From contig JADHNU010000001.1 in NCBI GenBank assembly GCA_016779325.1, positions 62,001 to 126,000 of the forward strand: a stretch of 64,000 nt of DNA, written 5' to 3'. Shown one piece after another: positions 61,217 through 64,000 of the stretch. Every line of letters begins with the position of its first letter. Positions within the stretch are counted from its first letter, which is position 1. Under the pieces are notes generated by a model. That model was not told where the DNA came from. It worked only from the letters and a program-made list of their open reading frames with translations, and did not search any database. The position numbers and the translations under genes are program-made. The stretch comes from Pseudomonadales bacterium (GTDB taxonomy: Bacteria; Pseudomonadota; Gammaproteobacteria; Pseudomonadales; Azotimanducaceae).

Positions 61217-61908
61217 GATGACCTCAGCGCGTCGAGGGCCTTTGACGCAGCGGCTTGCTCCGCCGCTCGCCGGGAGGAACCCTCCCCAAGATAGCGGCCC
61301 GCCGGGGCCTCCAGTTCACACGCCACTTCAAAGCTCTGGGCGTGATCCTCTCCCTGCACCTGCGCAACCTGATACCGGGGCAAGGGGTGACCCCTGCCCT
61401 GGAGCCACTCCTGAAGCGTGGTTTTCGGATCCTTCTCGACCTGATCGGGCGCGCTGGCCTCAAGCTGTGGCGCATAGAGCCGTAGCACCAAGGCCTCCGC
61501 TTCCATCGCCCCGCCGTCGAGGAGCACGGCCCCAAGCAACGCCTCCACCACATCCGCGAGAATGGAATCTCGGCGATGCCCCCCACTCTTTTGTTCCCCA
61601 GGACCCAGACGCAGCGCTGGCGCCAGCGCCAAGGCGCGGGCGTGTGCGGCCAGAGCGCTCCGCTTCACCAGCTTAGCGCGCATGAGGGTTAGGGCGCTCT
61701 CGGCAGCTTGGGGATGGCGGGTAAAGAGCTCCCGGCCGATCACGAAACCTAAGAGAGCGTCGCCGAGGAACTCGAGACGTTCGTAGTTGTCCTGTCCACT
61801 GACGCTGCGGTGCGTCAGTGCCCGGTGCAGAAGGTCCGGATCCTTGAACTGGTAACCTAACCGCGTTTGCAAGGCCGCCGTGGCCACGCGTTGGGCCTCG
61901 GGGGTCAC
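61213..61908 (-). CDS. rnc: Ribonuclease III
   Basis: An RNase III of about 231 residues, processing rRNA precursors and double-stranded RNA. NYERLEFLGDALLGFVI is the nuclease signature, DVVEALLGAVLLDGG holds the second acidic residues, and a dsRNA-binding domain (about 150-220) ends the protein. GTG at 61908 is preferred because GGGGAG lies nine bases before it; TTG at 61950, overlapping lepB, would add 14 residues. Confidence 0.95.
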   Translation of the reverse strand: MTPEAQRVATAALQTRLGYQFKDPDLLHRALTHRSVSGQDNYERLEFLGDALLGFVIGRELFTRHPQAAESALTLMRAKLVKRSALAAHARALALAPALRLGPGEQKSGGHRRDSILADVVEALLGAVLLDGGAMEAEALVLRLYAPQLEASAPDQVEKDPKTTLQEWLQGRGHPLPRYQVAQVQGEDHAQSFEVACELEAPAGRYLGEGSSRRAAEQAAASKALDALRSS

Positions 61909-61942
61909 GACACCAAGCTCCCCTGCGGCACCGGCATCGCGC

Positions 61943-62764
61943 TCACTCAATGGCCCCGTTGCGGTGGAAGCGGGGCAGAGCCAAGCCCGGCGCCTTATGC
62001 ATCCATATGGCGACGGCCTGGCCGATCACGTTGGCCTCGGGGACGTAGCCCCAGCTCCGAGAATCGGCGCTGCGATCCCGGTTGTCGCCAAACACCAAAA
62101 ACGCGTCGGCGGGAACGCGCCACTCCTGCGGACGCCGGAGCCGGCCAGGCTCATACTGAATTTCGTGCTTCACGACGCCCAGCGTCTCCACAAACCGCCG
62201 AAGCCCCTCCTCCCCCGCCCCCAGGGCCTCAAGCGCTACCCGCTCTCCGTTAATGAACAGCTCTCGATTGTCATAGCGCACGCGGTCGCCGGGGAGGCCA
62301 ATCACCCGCTTGATGTAGTAGGAGTCAAGGTGGGGGGGATAAAAAACCATCACATCGCCCCGGGCCGGCTCCCCCACAGCCAGGACCTTCGTCCCAAGCA
62401 CGGGCAACCGCAGGCCGTAGCGGTACTTATTCACCAGGATGTAATCCCCCACCTGGAGCGTGGGGAGCATGGAACCGGAGGGAATGACAAAGGGTTCGAA
62501 AAGAAAGCTTCGCACCACCAGAACCAGCGCAAGCAAGGGGAAGAAGCTACCGCCCCACTCCATGGCCGCCGGCTCCGCCAGGAGCGCTGCCCGCGCCGCC
62601 TCATAGTTCGGGCCCCGGGCCGCCAGGGGGGTCCGCTCGTCGAGGGCCGCCGCCGCAGCCAAGCGTTTCGGGCGGCGAGCCATGCGGTCATGGCCCCAGA
62701 GCACCCCACTGACAAACGTTGCCACCACAAGGAAGAGCGGCAGATAGTTGAGCGCTTCGCTCAT
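61943..62764 (-). CDS. lepB: Signal peptidase I
   Basis: A 273-residue LepB. Two N-terminal spans (YLPLFLVVATFVSGVLWG; FFPLLALVLVVRSFLF), catalytic Ser in PSGSMLPTLQVGDYILV, catalytic Lys in YYIKRVIGLPGDRV, and box E FGDNRDRSADSR. It removes signal peptides of exported proteins such as skp and gspD products here. Three bases after lepA. Confidence 0.97.
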   Translation of the reverse strand: MSEALNYLPLFLVVATFVSGVLWGHDRMARRPKRLAAAAALDERTPLAARGPNYEAARAALLAEPAAMEWGGSFFPLLALVLVVRSFLFEPFVIPSGSMLPTLQVGDYILVNKYRYGLRLPVLGTKVLAVGEPARGDVMVFYPPHLDSYYIKRVIGLPGDRVRYDNRELFINGERVALEALGAGEEGLRRFVETLGVVKHEIQYEPGRLRRPQEWRVPADAFLVFGDNRDRSADSRSWGYVPEANVIGQAVAIWMHKAPGLALPRFHRNGAIE

Positions 62765-62767
62765 GCC

Positions 62768-64000
62768 TTACTTACCGACCTGCAAAACGGCCAGGAAGGC
62801 TTCCTGCGGGATCTCTACCCGCCCCACTTGCTTCATGCGCTTTTTTCCCGCCTTTTGCTTTTCTAGAAGCTTGCGCTTCCGAGAGACGTCGCCGCCGTAG
62901 CACTTCGCGGTGACATCCTTGCGCAGCGCCTTAACGTTAGACCGCGCGACGATCTTTGCCCCCACCGCCGCCTGAATCGCCACGTCGTACATTTGTCGAG
63001 GGATCAGCTCGCGCATCTTCTCCACCAGTTCACGCCCCTTATAGGCGGAGTTCTGCTTGTGCACGATGAGCGCGAGGGCATCCACGGGCTCGCCGTTAAT
63101 CAACACATCGAGGCGCTGCACGGACGCCGCCTCAAAACGATTGAACCCGTACTCGAGAGACGCAAAGCCCCGCGTCGCCGATTTCAAGCGATCAAATAGG
63201 TCCAGCACCACCTCGCCCATGGGCAAGTCGTAAACCAGGGAAACCTGGCCAGCGAGAAACTGCATATCGACCTGAAGCCCCCGGCGCTCCTGGCAGAGGG
63301 TCATTACAGCTCCCACGTGCTCCTGGGGCACCAAAATGTTGGCGCGAACGATCGGCTCACGAATTTCTTCAATGCGGGAGGGATCGGGCAGGGACGAGGG
63401 GTTATCGATGTAGATCAGGTCCTGATTCTTGAGCAGCACCTCGTAAACCACGGAGGGCGCAGTGGTGATCAGATCGAGGTCGTATTCGCGCTCGAGCCGC
63501 TCCTGAACGATCTCCATGTGCAGCATGCCCAAGAAACCGCAGCGAAAGCCGAAGCCTAAGGCATCGGAGGTTTCCGGCTCATAGAAGAGGCTGGCATCGT
63601 TTAAGGTAAGTTTTTCCAGCGCATCGCGAAAATCCTCGAAGTCGTCAGCATTGACCGGGAAGAGCCCCGCAAAGACCTGGGGTTTCACCTTCTCAAAGCC
63701 GGGCAGCGCAGGTGCATCGGAGCGCTCGAGGACCAGCGTGTCGCCCACGGGGGCGCCGCGGACGTCCTTGATGCCAGCGATTACGTAGCCCACTTCCCCG
63801 GCGCGCAGGTGCATGCCGGCTGTTTGCTTCGGGGTAAAGCGGCCAACCTGATCCACCTGATGGACCTTGCCGATGGACCGCGCCATAACCCGATCACCCT
63901 TTTTAATCTCCCCCTGCTTCACCCGCACCAGGGAAACCACGCCCTGATAGTTATCAAACCAGGAGTCGATGATGAGGGCCTGAAGCGGTGCGTCCACTTT
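62768..64000 (-). CDS. lepA: Elongation factor 4 (LepA), 5' end outside the window
   Basis: The C-terminal 410 codons of LepA are visible, continuing beyond the right edge; the GTPase domain is missing. Visible are domain II ([19 protein letters not shown]), EF-G-like domains III and V, and the LepA-specific C-terminal domain ([29 protein letters not shown]). LepA is a ribosomal GTPase acting in translation initiation or back-translocation. The lepA-lepB-rnc-era-recO order is standard. Confidence 0.97.
   Translation of the reverse strand, partial: KVDAPLQALIIDSWFDNYQGVVSLVRVKQGEIKKGDRVMARSIGKVHQVDQVGRFTPKQTAGMHLRAGEVGYVIAGIKDVRGAPVGDTLVLERSDAPALPGFEKVKPQVFAGLFPVNADDFEDFRDALEKLTLNDASLFYEPETSDALGFGFRCGFLGMLHMEIVQERLEREYDLDLITTAPSVVYEVLLKNQDLIYIDNPSSLPDPSRIEEIREPIVRANILVPQEHVGAVMTLCQERRGLQVDMQFLAGQVSLVYDLPMGEVVLDLFDRLKSATRGFASLEYGFNRFEAASVQRLDVLINGEPVDALALIVHKQNSAYKGRELVEKMRELIPRQMYDVAIQAAVGAKIVARSNVKALRKDVTAKCYGGDVSRKRKLLEKQKAGKKRMKQVGRVEIPQEAFLAVLQVGK

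Overview
This is a dense stretch of a gammaproteobacterial chromosome, GC-rich (I estimate low-to-mid 60s %). The evidence is gene order: recA-recX-alaS-lysC-csrA-tRNA-Ser, mutS-fdxA, the bamA-to-pcm block, rpsB-tsf-pyrH-frr-uppS-cdsA-dxr-rseP, rlmD-relA and lepA-lepB-rnc-era-recO all follow gammaproteobacterial patterns. Genes are packed with 1-20 base overlaps, no gap without a gene exceeds about 230 bases, and GTG or TTG starts are common. I see no insertion sequence, prophage, CRISPR array or rRNA. I cannot name the genus.

Layout. (1) 1-1678, plus strand: the tail of an acyl-AMP/acyl-CoA ligase, an extended short-chain dehydrogenase and a phosphopantetheinyl transferase, each translationally coupled to the next. 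This resembles the ligase/reductase pair of bacterial sphingolipid (ceramide) operons. (2) 1675-5263: a DUF5916 outer-membrane protein, tRNA-Arg(ACG), an unrecognised protein and tRNA-Ser(GCT). (3) 5305-11234, minus: csrA, lysC, alaS, recX, recA, with a classical LexA-controlled recA promoter. (4) 11342-14328, plus: mutS and fdxA. (5) 14325-39358, minus: one long run of envelope, isoprenoid, nucleotide and translation genes: nlpD, a DUF368 transporter, pcm, truD, ispF, ispD, ftsB, eno, kdsA, pyrG, tilS, dnaE, rnhB, fabZ, skp, bamA, rseP, dxr, cdsA, uppS, frr, pyrH, tsf, rpsB. (6) 39504-51663, plus: map, glnD, dapD, dapE, an unknown small gene, gspN, gspC, gspD, plsB. (7) 51575-64000: rsmJ and tsaB (minus), moeA (plus), an AlgP-like histone H1 protein, adk, relA, rlmD, recO, era, rnc, lepB and partial lepA (all minus).

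The most informative feature is what is missing. The bamA-to-mutS block lacks lpxD, lpxA and lpxB (normally around fabZ), accA (between dnaE and tilS), surE (between truD and pcm) and rpoS (after nlpD). A DUF368 gene, from a family with reported undecaprenyl-phosphate translocases, sits between pcm and nlpD. Loss of the lipid A acyltransferase genes from their usual place, together with a possible sphingolipid operon at the left edge, suggests an outer membrane with unusual lipid composition. kdsA (Kdo synthesis) is retained, which argues against complete loss of LPS, so this remains a hypothesis.

Working together, the genes cover DNA repair and SOS (recA, recX, mutS, recO), envelope precursors (dxr, ispD, ispF, uppS, DUF368), phospholipid synthesis (plsB, cdsA, fabZ), outer-membrane assembly (bamA, skp, rseP), lysine and diaminopimelate synthesis (lysC, dapD, dapE), nitrogen and stringent signalling (glnD, relA, csrA) and translation. 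Likely RNA-level control sites include a structured rpsB leader, a hairpin between rpsB and tsf, and a hairpin covering the pyrG ribosome binding site.
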